The notes: a model not told the origin generated them from the sequence alone. DNA of 64,000 nt from Vibrio nitrifigilis (GCF_015686695.1 NZ_JADPMR010000004.1:1-64000); one strand, 5' to 3'; counted from the stretch's first letter, positions 55,388 to 63,797 are shown. Made by a program: numbers and translations.

Positions 55388-55839
55388 TTTATTCTCCTCT
55401 GTCGATGGCTTAGAACGGTTCATAGCCGTTACGTGTTGTAATTTTGGTATATCAAGGCAGCGAGAGCAAAGCGCCAATCATCAATACCGAATAGTAGCGG
55501 TATATCGGGAAATGATGAAAAAATAAACCCCAAACTCATAAGGGTATAGAGCGCAGATAAGTACACATTGGAAAAATTATGTTTATTTTTCGCTGAAGAG
55601 TGAGCGAAATAAGGCTCGTTTTCTAAGTTTTTATGGTGATTTGGTTCACATTTTTTGTTTTTAGAACACAGACGGTGATAAATCTAAACGGGGGTTTTTA
55701 TGATAACGAGAAGAGGTGTAGGTGTTAACTTTCTGATATTTAGATATTAATTCTACAAGAAGCGATGAAAAGTGTTTATGAAAGTTTCTAGGTATGGTTT
55801 CTTCGAGAGGGTATCACAAAAAAATTAAAAATATCAGAC
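55388..55839. other. Non-coding region between ldhA and the guaC promoter
   Basis: A 450-bp AT-rich gap with no credible ORF. It must contain the ldhA promoter. Confidence 0.55.
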
Positions 55840-55867
55840 TTGCCGGAAAAAAAACACAGCCTATAAT
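55840..55867 (+). promoter_or_regulatory. Strong sigma-70 promoter upstream of guaC
   Basis: TTGCCG at 55840-55845 and a perfect TATAAT at 55862-55867 are separated by 16 bases. The expected start is close to 55874. Confidence 0.75.
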
Positions 55868-55874
55868 GCTGAAA

Positions 55875-55907
55875 ACCGGAGCGTCTGCCAACGCTCCGGT
55901 TTTTTTG
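55875..55907 (+). terminator. Leader terminator directly behind the guaC promoter
   Basis: ACCGGAGCG / CGCTCCGGT 9-bp stem with an 8-base loop and seven T. It begins within a few bases of the predicted transcription start and is followed by a second copy of GTCTGCCAAC at 55926-55935. Confidence 0.8.
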
Positions 55908-55990
55908 TGTCCGAAAGGTTCTGGTGTCTGCCAACATCGGAACTACGCATCACACGAGACACAATAGTGAATCAGACTAGGAAATGCATA

Positions 55991-57034
55991 ATGCGTATCG
56001 AACAAGAACTTAAGTTAGGTTTTAAAGATGTCCTGTTTCGCCCGAAACGTTCTACTCTCAAAAGCCGTTCTCAAGTAAATTTAACCCGCGAGTTTACATT
56101 CAAGCACAGCGGTCGTCAATGGTCAGGTGTACCTATTATTGCTGCTAATATGGATTCTGTCGGAAGTTTCGCCATGGCGAAGGCTCTGGCAAAGCATGAT
56201 GTTATGACAGCGATTCACAAGCACTACACAGTCGCAGACTGGGCTGAGTTTGTGAAAGGAGCCGATCAAAACACGTTGAACAAGGTGATGGTATCAACCG
56301 GAACCTCACAAGCGGATTTTGAAAAGACAAAACAGATCTTAGCGTTAAGCGATGAACTGATCTTTATCTGTATCGATATTGCGAACGGATACTCAGAACA
56401 CTTGGTAGATTACGTTGAAAAAGTACGTGCTCAATTCCCGGATAAAGTGATTTCTGCAGGTAATGTTGTGACTGGCGATATGGTCGAAGAGTTGATGCTA
56501 GCAGGTGCTGACATTGTTAAAGTAGGGATTGGTCCTGGCTCGGTTTGTACCACACGTGTAAAAACAGGCGTAGGTTACCCACAGCTTTCAGCCATCATTG
56601 AGTGTGCTGATGCCGCTCACGGCCTTGGCGGTCGTATTATTGGTGATGGTGGTTGTACATGCCCTGGTGATGTATCAAAAGCCTTCGGTGGTGGCGCGGA
56701 TTTCGTCATGTTAGGTGGAATGCTAGCTGCGCATGAAGAAGCTGGTGGTGAACTGATCCAAAAAGACGGTGAAACCTTCATGAAGTTCTACGGCATGTCT
56801 TCACAAAGCGCGATGGACAAGCACTCCGGCGGCGTTGCAAAATACCGCGCAGCTGAAGGAAAAACCGTACTATTACCCTACAAAGGCCCAGTTGAGCACT
56901 CCATCCAAGATATCCTTGGCGGCGTACGCTCAACCTGCACCTACGTAGGCGCAGCGCAGCTTAAAGAGCTCACCAAGCGCACTACTTTTATCCGAGTTCA
57001 AGAGCAAGAGAATAACGTGTACGGGAAAGAGTAA
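55991..57034 (+). CDS. guaC: GMP reductase
   Basis: From ATG 55991 the protein has 347 residues, the same as E. coli GuaC, beginning MRIEQELKLGFKDVLFRPKR; a longer upstream frame is not needed. The catalytic Cys is in GPGSVCTTRVKTGVGYPQ, with the NADPH/GMP loop GGCTCPGDVSKAFGGGADFVMLGG. It reductively deaminates GMP to IMP in purine recycling. It has a strong promoter but also a terminator between promoter and gene. A decayed mobile island begins just after it, and a second, diverged fragment of the gene lies at 61688, so the 3' part of this copy may have been supplied by the island. Confidence 0.95.
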   Translation: MRIEQELKLGFKDVLFRPKRSTLKSRSQVNLTREFTFKHSGRQWSGVPIIAANMDSVGSFAMAKALAKHDVMTAIHKHYTVADWAEFVKGADQNTLNKVMVSTGTSQADFEKTKQILALSDELIFICIDIANGYSEHLVDYVEKVRAQFPDKVISAGNVVTGDMVEELMLAGADIVKVGIGPGSVCTTRVKTGVGYPQLSAIIECADAAHGLGGRIIGDGGCTCPGDVSKAFGGGADFVMLGGMLAAHEEAGGELIQKDGETFMKFYGMSSQSAMDKHSGGVAKYRAAEGKTVLLPYKGPVEHSIQDILGGVRSTCTYVGAAQLKELTKRTTFIRVQEQENNVYGKE

Positions 57035-57064
57035 AAACGTAACACTTCGGAAAAACCGAATAAT

Positions 57065-57093
57065 AAAAAGCCGCTGAAAAGCGGCTTTTTTTA
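57065..57093 (+). terminator. Terminator after guaC
   Basis: AGCCGCT / AGCGGCT stem with a GAAA loop and a long T run. Confidence 0.85.
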
Positions 57094-57110
57094 TGCCCAA
57101 AAACAAAAAA

Positions 57111-57130
57111 TGGCGACAAAATGGCGACAG
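57111..57130. repeat. Left island repeat (double TGGCGACA)
   Basis: Two TGGCGACA copies separated by AAA, followed by G. The same arrangement with AAAA recurs at 61553-61573. The pair brackets the decayed island and may mark attachment-site arms or integrase-gene ends. Confidence 0.7.
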
Positions 57131-57212
57131 CCGTGAAAAAAATTTAGTAGATAGAGTTACAAATGAGCTAATGGATTTAAGGAAATTGCTTCAAAAAGGT
57201 GGTTGGGGGCAA

Positions 57213-57484
57213 CGCATCGTCATGGAAATATCGGCATGGCCAAGAACGTCACGCAGCACAAGAATGTTTACACTGTTCATCATAAAGTGACTGGCGAAAG
57301 TATGACGCAAAATGTGGGATGCTTGGCCTGTAGGGATCTCTAGTTCCAATTTGTTTTTTAGAATGTAGCAAAAAGGAGTGTAGCACTCTTAAAACAGCTG
57401 ACCTGTTACTGGCTTATAGATTTCTTTGTACAATTCCTGAGAGATAGGCACTGAACGGTTTTTCTTGGTCTTAGTATTGGTGAA
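57213..57484 (-). pseudogene. Tyrosine-recombinase (integrase) C-terminal remnant
   Basis: On the minus strand the sequence reads FTNTKTKKNRSVPISQELYKEIYKP, a TAA stop in the middle (after TGQLF), then ECYTPFCYI, and GQASHILRHTFASHFMMNS...VLRDVLGHADISMTMR. This is the catalytic region of a phage-type integrase with the HxxR and GH boxes. The active-site Tyr that should follow MTMR is lost, and the N-terminal two thirds are missing where the frame meets the tail-hub gene at about 57484. The enzyme cannot work. Confidence 0.85.
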
Positions 57485-58979
57485 AGCGCTCTTTATTGTC
57501 AATGATACTGCAGACATCGCTCGCTATGATTTAGTGCGTTTTGATATCGGCTATGAGCAAGATATGGCCCCTTACTTTGAAGGCTTTATCGATAAAATGG
57601 AACCTGCGGCGAATGGCAGGGTTAAACTTGTAGTGAAAGAGCTCGCCGGCGTACTGAGTTTACCGTTGACGGTGAGCTTAGAGCATCCGACATTACAAGA
57701 TGTCATGGATGTGGTCAGTGACAAAACTGGCTTAGAATTTCATTTGCCTAAGCGAGATTATGTCACGCAAATGATCCCGAATTTTGTTCATCACGGGAGT
57801 GGTTATCAATGTCTGGCAAACCTTGCCCGAGCCTTTCGAATTGCTGATTGTATTTGGGGCCAACAAATCGACCAGCGGATTTATTTTGGGGCTTATCAAG
57901 ATAGCCATTTTTATCAAAAGCCCATGACGATCCCCCACGAATTTACCTCACGACAAACGAGCAACAGTGTCACGTTCGTGCCCTTTCCTATGCTTAGACC
58001 TGGGCGAATCGCATTTAATAAACGTATTACACGAGTCGATTTAATCGGGGACGAGATGACCGCTTATTGGGTTGAGGACAAATCGGTCCAGAAGCAAGCG
58101 CTTGATAATGTGCTGCCAGAGTTAACTGGCGGGTATCATTTACCCATTATGGGAAGAGTAAAAGCCGTGCGGGATACCGCTGAATTAGGGCTGACCGCAG
58201 ACCCCTTTCGTCCTCGCTACGCTGTTGATGTGCAGATCCTTAATGAGAATTTAGAGGCAAATACCACTATCCCTATTTACCGCTCAATCCCATTACCTAC
58301 ACTGATGCCTGGTCATGAAGCAGGATTGATGTCGTATCCACTGGAAGGCGCTTTAGTCGATATCGCTTTCGCGTATGGTCGCAGTGATCGCCCTATGATT
58401 CGCGGGCTTTATGGGCGAGATTATGCCTTACCATCACTTGAGCCTGGAGAGCAACTGCAGCAGCAACGCGAAGAGGTTAGCCGCCGCATCGATGCTGCTG
58501 GCAATATCAGTGATAAAACCGATCAAACTTTTTCCACAGAAGCCTTCAAGCGAGTAGAAAAGGCAACGCATTATCAAGCTGAGTTCAGTGATCATCAATT
58601 AGATATTGAAGGTCATAGCAAAGAGAACATTATAGGCAAAAAGGTCATTTAAGCGCTGGGAGCAATTGAACTGTTGGCAGGGGATAACCTCGAACTTGGC
58701 AGTTTAGGCAATATGCAGGTAGCGACCGCTGGGGAATTGGTGGAGGTGATCGGTAAGCTGAGGAACATCGTCGTAGCTCAAGAGGATAAATTGAAAGTCA
58801 TGGGAAACAAATTGGCCATCATTGAGAAAGATTGGGAAGCGAGTGCCAAGAACATTCGATTTAAGGCTGACCTTATCACACTGAACCAAGGCAAAGGGGT
58901 GGTGCAAGGGGACTGTATTTGTACTTTTACGTGCAAGCCTCATTCTGATTTATCTGCAACCGTAACGGCAGGGAAGTAA
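57483..58979 (+). pseudogene. Phage tail hub/spike gene, truncated and broken by an in-frame TAA
   Basis: The reading frame from about 57483 begins in the middle of a domain (ALFIVNDTADIARYDLVRFDI) with no ribosome site, so the 5' end is lost at the integrase junction. The next 390 residues look like a tail hub with an OB-like region (PTLMPGHEAGLMSYPLEGALVDIAFAYG) and a helical tail. A TAA at 58650-58652 interrupts it, but the same frame continues ALGAIELLAGDNLELGSLGNMQ and ELVEVIGKLRNIVV, the usual C-terminus of such proteins, to 58979. One base change would restore it. Hub proteins sit at the centre of contractile or related tails and often carry cargo. The call is by resemblance and not a proven family. 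Confidence 0.72.
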
Positions 58980-59176
58980 TGGCATTAAGTAAATCATCGT
59001 TAAAAAGCAAGATTGTCTCTGAGTTGAACGCACAAGGTTTTGTGACAGAAGGGGAGCATGCGATGGCTCAAAAAATGGCAGAAGCGATTGCCAATGCGGT
59101 CGTGGATGAAATCCAAGCTAACGCCAAAGCAACGGTACAAAGTGGCAGTTCAGCAGGAACGTGGTCAATACAGTAG
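58979..59176 (+). CDS. Small phage-tail-associated protein
   Basis: The ATG overlaps the stop of the hub gene as TAATG, so the pair was translationally coupled. The 65-residue protein is helical (MALSKSSLKSKIVSELNAQG, AMAQKMAEAIANAVVDEIQ) and ends in a Gly/Ser-rich tail. Similar short proteins accompany phage tail genes; the function is unknown. Its frame is intact although the hub gene is broken. Confidence 0.65.
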   Translation: MALSKSSLKSKIVSELNAQGFVTEGEHAMAQKMAEAIANAVVDEIQANAKATVQSGSSAGTWSIQ

Positions 59177-59286
59177 TTTTTATCTTTAAGTTAAAATGTG
59201 ATCTTTTGCTATGCATATGTCTGCATTCATTGTTTTTTGCTGATTTTTAATATAACACCGACAAATACATAAAAATAAGGCTTAAA

Positions 59287-59631
59287 ATGAAAGGCGATTA
59301 TTGTGGGTTAAATCAATTCAAACCCAATCAAAGAACGTTAGATGCAATCAATGATATGAACGGTATAACTGATATGTCAAAAGCATTGAGAGGTGTTTTG
59401 GCTGCTGTCCCTGCATTTCAAATCTTTGCAGGTAAAGAAAGTTATTCTTGGTTTTCGATTGCGAATACAGCCAAAGATATCTATTCATATGATTGGGAAC
59501 AGTTTCACCAAGCAATGAAAGCCGTAGATAAAGTAGAACGCGAGCAGTTGAATCGCATTGCGACTACAACTGCTATGTTTTCAATGGGTGATGACTACAA
59601 GTTTTGGAAGTGTGTACAAAATGCATTGTAA
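59287..59631 (+). CDS. Island hypothetical protein
   Basis: A 114-residue soluble protein with two tryptophans and an aromatic-rich middle (GKESYSWFSIANTAKDIYSYDWEQFHQAM). No motif was recognised. It lies right after the tail genes and overlaps the secreted protein gene at 59621 by 11 bases, which marks the two as an operon; it may be the first half of a cargo pair. Confidence 0.6.
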   Translation: MKGDYCGLNQFKPNQRTLDAINDMNGITDMSKALRGVLAAVPAFQIFAGKESYSWFSIANTAKDIYSYDWEQFHQAMKAVDKVEREQLNRIATTTAMFSMGDDYKFWKCVQNAL

Positions 59632-60100
59632 GAGATTATTGATTGCCAGTATTTGTTTGGTTAGTACTACAGTGTTTGCAAACACTTGGGTGGATGAGTT
59701 AAAGCATCGGGTAGACATAACTCATCAACAGTTTAATGATGCGATTGAACGATGTGACAATCTAAGGTCGCCATCACCTAAGAAAATAGAATCACGTTGG
59801 TTCGATGAGCTTTCTTGGGAGAAAAAGTTTGCGGCCATTACTTACCTTTCATACATGGCCGATGAAAACTGCTATTCGAAAGAGCTAAACGCTTACAGTG
59901 CATCATTAGTTAATTATGTTGCTGAAACTGGTGACCGAGAGCTGTTAGATAAGCTTATCAAAGCGAGACATGTTTATCAGCCGACTGGAACTGAAAGCTA
60001 TTTTAACTCTGTAGACATTTCAAAGCTTAAAGAGTTAGCCGAAAAATCAGGGTTGAAAAGGCCATTTGATCCACTTGTATTGTCAGACTTATATCGCTAA
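59621..60100 (+). CDS. Small secreted hypothetical protein in the island
   Basis: From ATG 59621 the 159-residue product has a signal peptide (CKRLLIASICLVSTTVFANT) and an alpha-helical mature part with two cysteines (ERCDN and ENCYSK) that may pair. A longer frame from 59558 is unlikely. As a periplasmic partner of the overlapping upstream gene it would fit an immunity protein, but this is conjecture from layout only. Confidence 0.6.
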   Translation: MHCKRLLIASICLVSTTVFANTWVDELKHRVDITHQQFNDAIERCDNLRSPSPKKIESRWFDELSWEKKFAAITYLSYMADENCYSKELNAYSASLVNYVAETGDRELLDKLIKARHVYQPTGTESYFNSVDISKLKELAEKSGLKRPFDPLVLSDLYR

Positions 60101-60112
60101 TTGTTAAGTAAC

Positions 60113-60145
60113 AAAAGCCCCTAGATTCATGTCAGGGGCTTTTTT
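60113..60145 (+). terminator. Terminator after the secreted island gene
   Basis: AAAAGCCCCT / AGGGGCTTTT 10-bp stem with an 11-base loop and T tail. Confidence 0.88.
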
Positions 60146-60703
60146 GATGGCTACAAAACCAAGTGTGTCACCCACGGAATCCGCACTCCTCTACACCCGC
60201 CTGCGCAGTTTAGGAGGCACTTTTTTTACAGTTTTGGATTAACGAAAAATGGTGATGTTGCTTGGTATTGCTTATAGCGCATAACTCCTTATTGCTAAAA
60301 GGGTTCAACGAGATATCAAATATTAAAAATGTAGCTATTAGCTAGGATCAAAAATTTCGATCATTTTAGTTTTTTTCAGAAAAGTGAGAAAAAAGGATCT
60401 CACTGTTTTAGCGTTGAATATTATAAGATTATGAAAAATAAGCGCTTTATCTGTTTTTTTGAATTTTGTTGGATGGTTTTAATTTTCTTTATGTGAAAAT
60501 TATGTATCTAAGTATCTGATATATTGATATTTAATTTAGCTCAAGAGCAATTACCAAATGTAATACATATGACCATTCGGAATAAAATTGGAATCAAAAT
60601 CACTACTTATTTTTCCGTAACTTAGGCAAGTTTTTGCTCCTATAAAATTGAGGTTATGATGACGCGAATCAGACCTCAGCGGGGATAAGTAGTGGTTTTT
60701 TAA
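60146..60703. other. Gene-poor island segment
   Basis: About 560 bp, mostly AT-rich. A 31-codon frame starts at ATG 60148 but ends quickly and has no support. The segment before 60703 shows stops in all frames. Confidence 0.5.
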
Positions 60704-60802
60704 GATCTCTTTAATGGAGAGCTTGCAACAGTTTTTCCTGACGGTTCTAAGCAACCATTACCTGAGGATAATAGCGAAATGGAAGTAATTTCGAAAGAGT
60801 AG
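60704..60802 (+). pseudogene. C-terminal stub of a lost protein, probably a toxin
   Basis: Directly after a stop, one frame reads DLFNGELATVFPDGSKQPL, then PEDNSEMEVISKE and a TAG, a coherent protein end without a start. It finishes 8 bases before the ATG of an immunity-like gene. That arrangement, a toxin C-terminus followed at once by its immunity gene, is typical of polymorphic toxin loci. The upstream part has been deleted. Confidence 0.55.
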
Positions 60803-60810
60803 GTAAAATT

Positions 60811-61128
60811 ATGAGTATATTATCAGAACTAACTCCCATTATAGTCGAGTCGAGGACACTACATCCAGAAGACCCATCTATCTATAGGTATTGGGAGAAA
60901 ATGACATCAATTTTGTCGAAAGATGAAACTGAAACAATTGAGTTTTTCAATTCACTAACCGATGGTGAAATGATAGAAGATCTAAGTGCTGTTTTCGACG
61001 ATGTCTCAAGAAATTTACAGAGCAAGAAATTTATTGAATGCCTTGAGAAAGTAAAAGCCAAATTTCCCAATGCTCAGTTGCATGAAATGATTGAAGCTGC
61101 AAAAGAACAGCTATTTGATGATGAATAG
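60811..61128 (+). CDS. Putative immunity protein
   Basis: The 105-residue acidic protein (IRELT-type helices, VFDDVSRNLQSKKFIECLEKVKAKFPN, ending AAKEQLFDDE) has no signal or membrane segment. Its size, acidity, helical character and position after a toxin stub and before another small gene suggest a cytosolic immunity protein. I think of the Imm30-like group but cannot confirm. It overlaps the next (broken) gene by 11 bases. Confidence 0.6.
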   Translation: MSILSELTPIIVESRTLHPEDPSIYRYWEKMTSILSKDETETIEFFNSLTDGEMIEDLSAVFDDVSRNLQSKKFIECLEKVKAKFPNAQLHEMIEAAKEQLFDDE

Positions 61129-61531
61129 ACTAATTATTGGTCTTATTGGTTCTTCAGTGTGTTTTATAGGAATATTTTGGCTTGCAACTGAAATGACGAT
61201 GCCTCTTTTCATATCAGAAAAAAGTTAACATTAGTTAGATTTAGTTGGTTAGGTTTGCCACTTGTAGGTACTTATGCGTTTTTGGGGCTAATAGGGGCAA
61301 ATATTGTAGCGATAAGTATATCGATAAAACATAAGAAACAGATTATGCGGTCTTCTAAATTTTTACTTCTACCATGCTGGGATGTTTGGACTTGGAGTAA
61401 ACTACGCAAATTACTTCATGGTTATCAAACCACTAAACTTAAAGGCCTGCCCCCTCATTCCAGGATATCGAAAGAATTTGCTGCTTGATTATGTGAAGGA
61501 TATTTCTGAGTGTGAAAAGAGGGATGAGTAA
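61118..61531 (+). pseudogene. Small membrane-protein gene with two compensating frameshifts
   Basis: From ATG 61118/61121 the first frame gives a membrane helix (NRLIIGLIGSSVCFIGIFWLA). The neighbouring frame then supplies RKKLTLVRFSWLGLPLVGTYAFLGLIGANIVAIS, a second helical pair, and the first frame resumes with YHAGMFGLGVNYANYFMVI, PLIPGYRKNLLLDYVKDISEC and a TAA at 61529. The two shifts cancel. Either the gene decayed or the sequence has two indel errors. The type resembles small membrane proteins of immunity or DUF1240-like kind; no function assigned. Confidence 0.5.
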
Positions 61532-61552
61532 TTATTGTTGCCCTCTAACTAG

Positions 61553-61573
61553 TGGCGACAAAAATGGCGACAG
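61553..61573. repeat. Right island repeat (double TGGCGACA)
   Basis: TGGCGACA, four A, TGGCGACA, G. This is the counterpart of the repeat at 57111-57130 with one extra A, 4.4 kb away and in the same orientation. Confidence 0.7.
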
Positions 61574-61687
61574 ACGCCAATAATGCTCGGTTTTGACCGT
61601 GAAATTAGGTTAAAAAACCGTGTTTATGTATACAGTGTTTTTAATATAAATTTTTGTTTTATATGTATTTAATATTTTTCGCTTTAG

Positions 61688-61773
61688 GTTCTACGGCATG
61701 TCTTCACAAAGCGCGATGGCGAAGCTCTCTGGCGGTGTTGCAAAATACCGCGCCGCGGAAGGAAAAACCGTAA
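61688..61773 (+). pseudogene. Displaced guaC fragment
   Basis: About 86 bp align with 56785-56870 of guaC (from the codons for FYGMSSQSAM to EGKTV), with roughly nine differences, several silent. It then joins CGTAACACTTCGGAAAA, which stands after the guaC stop at 57039-57055. So the fragment is a second, diverged 3' end of guaC with an internal deletion. It marks the right border of the insertion. Confidence 0.88.
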
Positions 61774-61999
61774 CACTTCGGAAAATTGTTGAAACAACCA
61801 CTTTATGGTTGTATTAACAATTGTAAAATATGAAAAGTAGTTTGGACGCTATCCAAATGTTTCACAGAGCAAACGAGAGGCTTTGCTGCAAAAGAAAGAA
61901 GAAGCGTCAGAACCTAGTCTATAGTTTTTCCGCGTTTATATTCCTAGATGGCCTCAGTACGTACTGAGGCCAATTTTTATGGGTACTCGTCATTCGTCG
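61774..61999. other. Island right border to the AttH-like gene
   Basis: No gene seen. It contains a perfect palindrome terminator at 61950-61971. Confidence 0.55.
61950..61971. terminator. Perfect palindromic terminator
   Basis: GGCCTCAGTAC / GTACTGAGGCC followed by AATTTTT. Located at the 3' end of the minus-strand gene and of the island. Confidence 0.75.
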
Positions 62000-63307
62000 C
62001 TAATCGTTATTAAGCAAATTGATTTCCGCCCAAGCGATTCCTGAGGTGTTCAATGGAGTGGGTTGCAGATTTGGGTGGTGAATCTTAGCGGAAACCGTGT
62101 AACTCCCTTCAAATTTATCAAATACGGATTTCTCGTTACTGTCGATTTGGATTTCTTGGTTAGGCAAGGTTGTCTTACCGGTGATCGTGGTAACATACCT
62201 GGTGTCATCGTCTGGTTCTTTGTACGTCAATGTAAGCGTAAAAGAGTCTGTATCGGGTTTGGGTTCAGTCGCACTGCGGGGGACTAAACAATTGGGTTCC
62301 ATCTTGACTTCGTCTGACGTCCATTGAATCAAAGGGGTTCTTGCGGCCTGTTTGCTGACTGAATCTAGCGAATACATCGCGGCGGTGGTTACTCCATTGA
62401 GTTTCGACTCATTAAACTGGACCACACTAATCATGATGCAGGCTTTGATTTCGGGGAGCTGGATAGCATAAAACTGCCATTTAGCGTCGTTGGAGAGTGC
62501 ATTTAAGATGGTGGGGGTAAATCCTTGAACGACATAATCTTCCCATATCCACCCTTGTTTGCCCGACAAGACGACATTGTTACTTAAATCCTTAATCTCG
62601 TAAGACAGGACTTTCAGTAGGGGAGCACTGTAGTAATACGAACCCTGTCCTATGCATTCGTCAGGGTGATTTTTGAGGTAAAGGTCCATCTGTTCATCAT
62701 ATTTAGATTGGAGTGTGTCGTTTTGCTCACTAGTCAGATATTGCGGTAAGAAGGAGTTAGGTCCATACCCAGCTTGAATGGTACCGAAAACATCTTCTAG
62801 TAGAACGTCGTAGTAATACTCCCCTGTGCCTTTCAATTTTTGTGTGCCAATGGCTAGGTCTTGGCCGCGTAAATGATAGATCGCTCCACGTTCACCCGTT
62901 TGACCTTGCAATAACTCAATCGTCAGTTTATCTGGGATGCCGGGGACTGAGATATTGATCGAAAAGGGCTGAGCATAACTTACCAAGTCACTGTGGATCA
63001 TATATGGGGTGATGACGTAGCCGCTGTTCTTGTCAGTGCAAAGGGACCACTCTGCAAGATAAGGTGTGGAGTTCATGCCTTGTTGTTGTTGTACCATTGT
63101 ACTGACATCGGCGACGACGACCCCTTCGTCATTCATTAATGTGCCATAAAAACACCAGCTGGACATGTTATAGCTAGGGTGATTAATGCTCATCCAATTC
63201 GACAAGGGCATCGAATTTGGCCCATGTTCATCTTTGTACTGACACAAGCGGAAGAGAGACGGTGAATTTGTTACGTAACTGTTGAGCGCATTTTGTAATG
63301 ATTTCAT
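62000..63307 (-). CDS. AttH/CrtC-like lipocalin-fold protein
   Basis: The 435-residue protein has no signal peptide. Two halves are recognisable: an N-terminal part with SSWCFYGTLMNDEG and LKGTGEYYYDV, and a part with GQGSYYYSAPLLKVLSYEIKD and VVLSGKQGWIWEDYVVQGF, which echo the tandem lipocalin-like domains of AttH and carotenoid 1,2-hydratase (CrtC) proteins, where YYYS and the GxGWxxxE segment are typical. The family binds or hydrates hydrophobic ligands. No carotenoid or attachment gene is adjacent, so the substrate is open. It is a stand-alone minus-strand gene next to the island. Confidence 0.62.
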   Translation of the reverse strand: MKSLQNALNSYVTNSPSLFRLCQYKDEHGPNSMPLSNWMSINHPSYNMSSWCFYGTLMNDEGVVVADVSTMVQQQQGMNSTPYLAEWSLCTDKNSGYVITPYMIHSDLVSYAQPFSINISVPGIPDKLTIELLQGQTGERGAIYHLRGQDLAIGTQKLKGTGEYYYDVLLEDVFGTIQAGYGPNSFLPQYLTSEQNDTLQSKYDEQMDLYLKNHPDECIGQGSYYYSAPLLKVLSYEIKDLSNNVVLSGKQGWIWEDYVVQGFTPTILNALSNDAKWQFYAIQLPEIKACIMISVVQFNESKLNGVTTAAMYSLDSVSKQAARTPLIQWTSDEVKMEPNCLVPRSATEPKPDTDSFTLTLTYKEPDDDTRYVTTITGKTTLPNQEIQIDSNEKSVFDKFEGSYTVSAKIHHPNLQPTPLNTSGIAWAEINLLNND

Positions 63308-63470
63308 TGCACATATTTCTCCATGGAATAGTCAATTTACATTATGCTAAAAAGTGCATATATGGAATTACATTTATTTGTGTGTATATAAAATGCATAC
63401 GATTAATTGAGTGATGAGATGTACACAATTTCTGGATAATTCTGGCTAAACTTCAGAGAGGAAGGCGGGC

Positions 63471-63797
63471 ATGGAGAATAAAATGGAAGAGGCGATTGCA
63501 CAGCTGAAAATAGAAGATATTGACACTGGATATGCGCTGGTGGTGCCAAGAACTCAACACGTTATTTGCTAAAACATTTAAAAGTGCGCACTTCAACAGC
63601 GAATCGGTTCGGTGGGAAGTCATCAAGCGGTCAAAATCCAAATTCCAAGTGTGGACAAGAGAAGTCCGTGATTTGGTCAAGGCGTTGGAGGACGAAAAGG
63701 AGCAAAGTATCTTCAAGGCGTTGATAAAAAGAAGCTGACGACCATTCAGTCTTATTATGCCAGTGTCAGGAAGCACATTCGTAATTTGCAGGGTTAG
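63471..63797 (+). pseudogene. Helical-protein gene with two compensating frameshifts
   Basis: GAGAGGAAGG and ATG 63471 open a frame MENKMEEAIAQLKIEDI that stops at a TAA near 63567. The neighbouring frame supplies LDMRWWCQELNTLFAKTF, RWEVIKRSKSKFQVWTREVRD and KALEDEKEQSIFKA, and the first frame returns with VDKKKLTTIQSYYASVRKHIRNLQG and TAG. The parts fit one helical protein of about 108 residues. Family not recognised. Confidence 0.45.

Noticed and set aside
57093..57290. 65-codon plus-strand ORF after guaC
   Set aside because: It runs antisense to the integrase remnant and through the TGGCGACA repeat; not a gene.
63453..63776. 107-codon minus-strand ORF near the window end
   Set aside because: It overlaps the plus-strand frameshifted ORF whose segments join to a consistent helical protein and which has a good ribosome site; the minus ORF has none.
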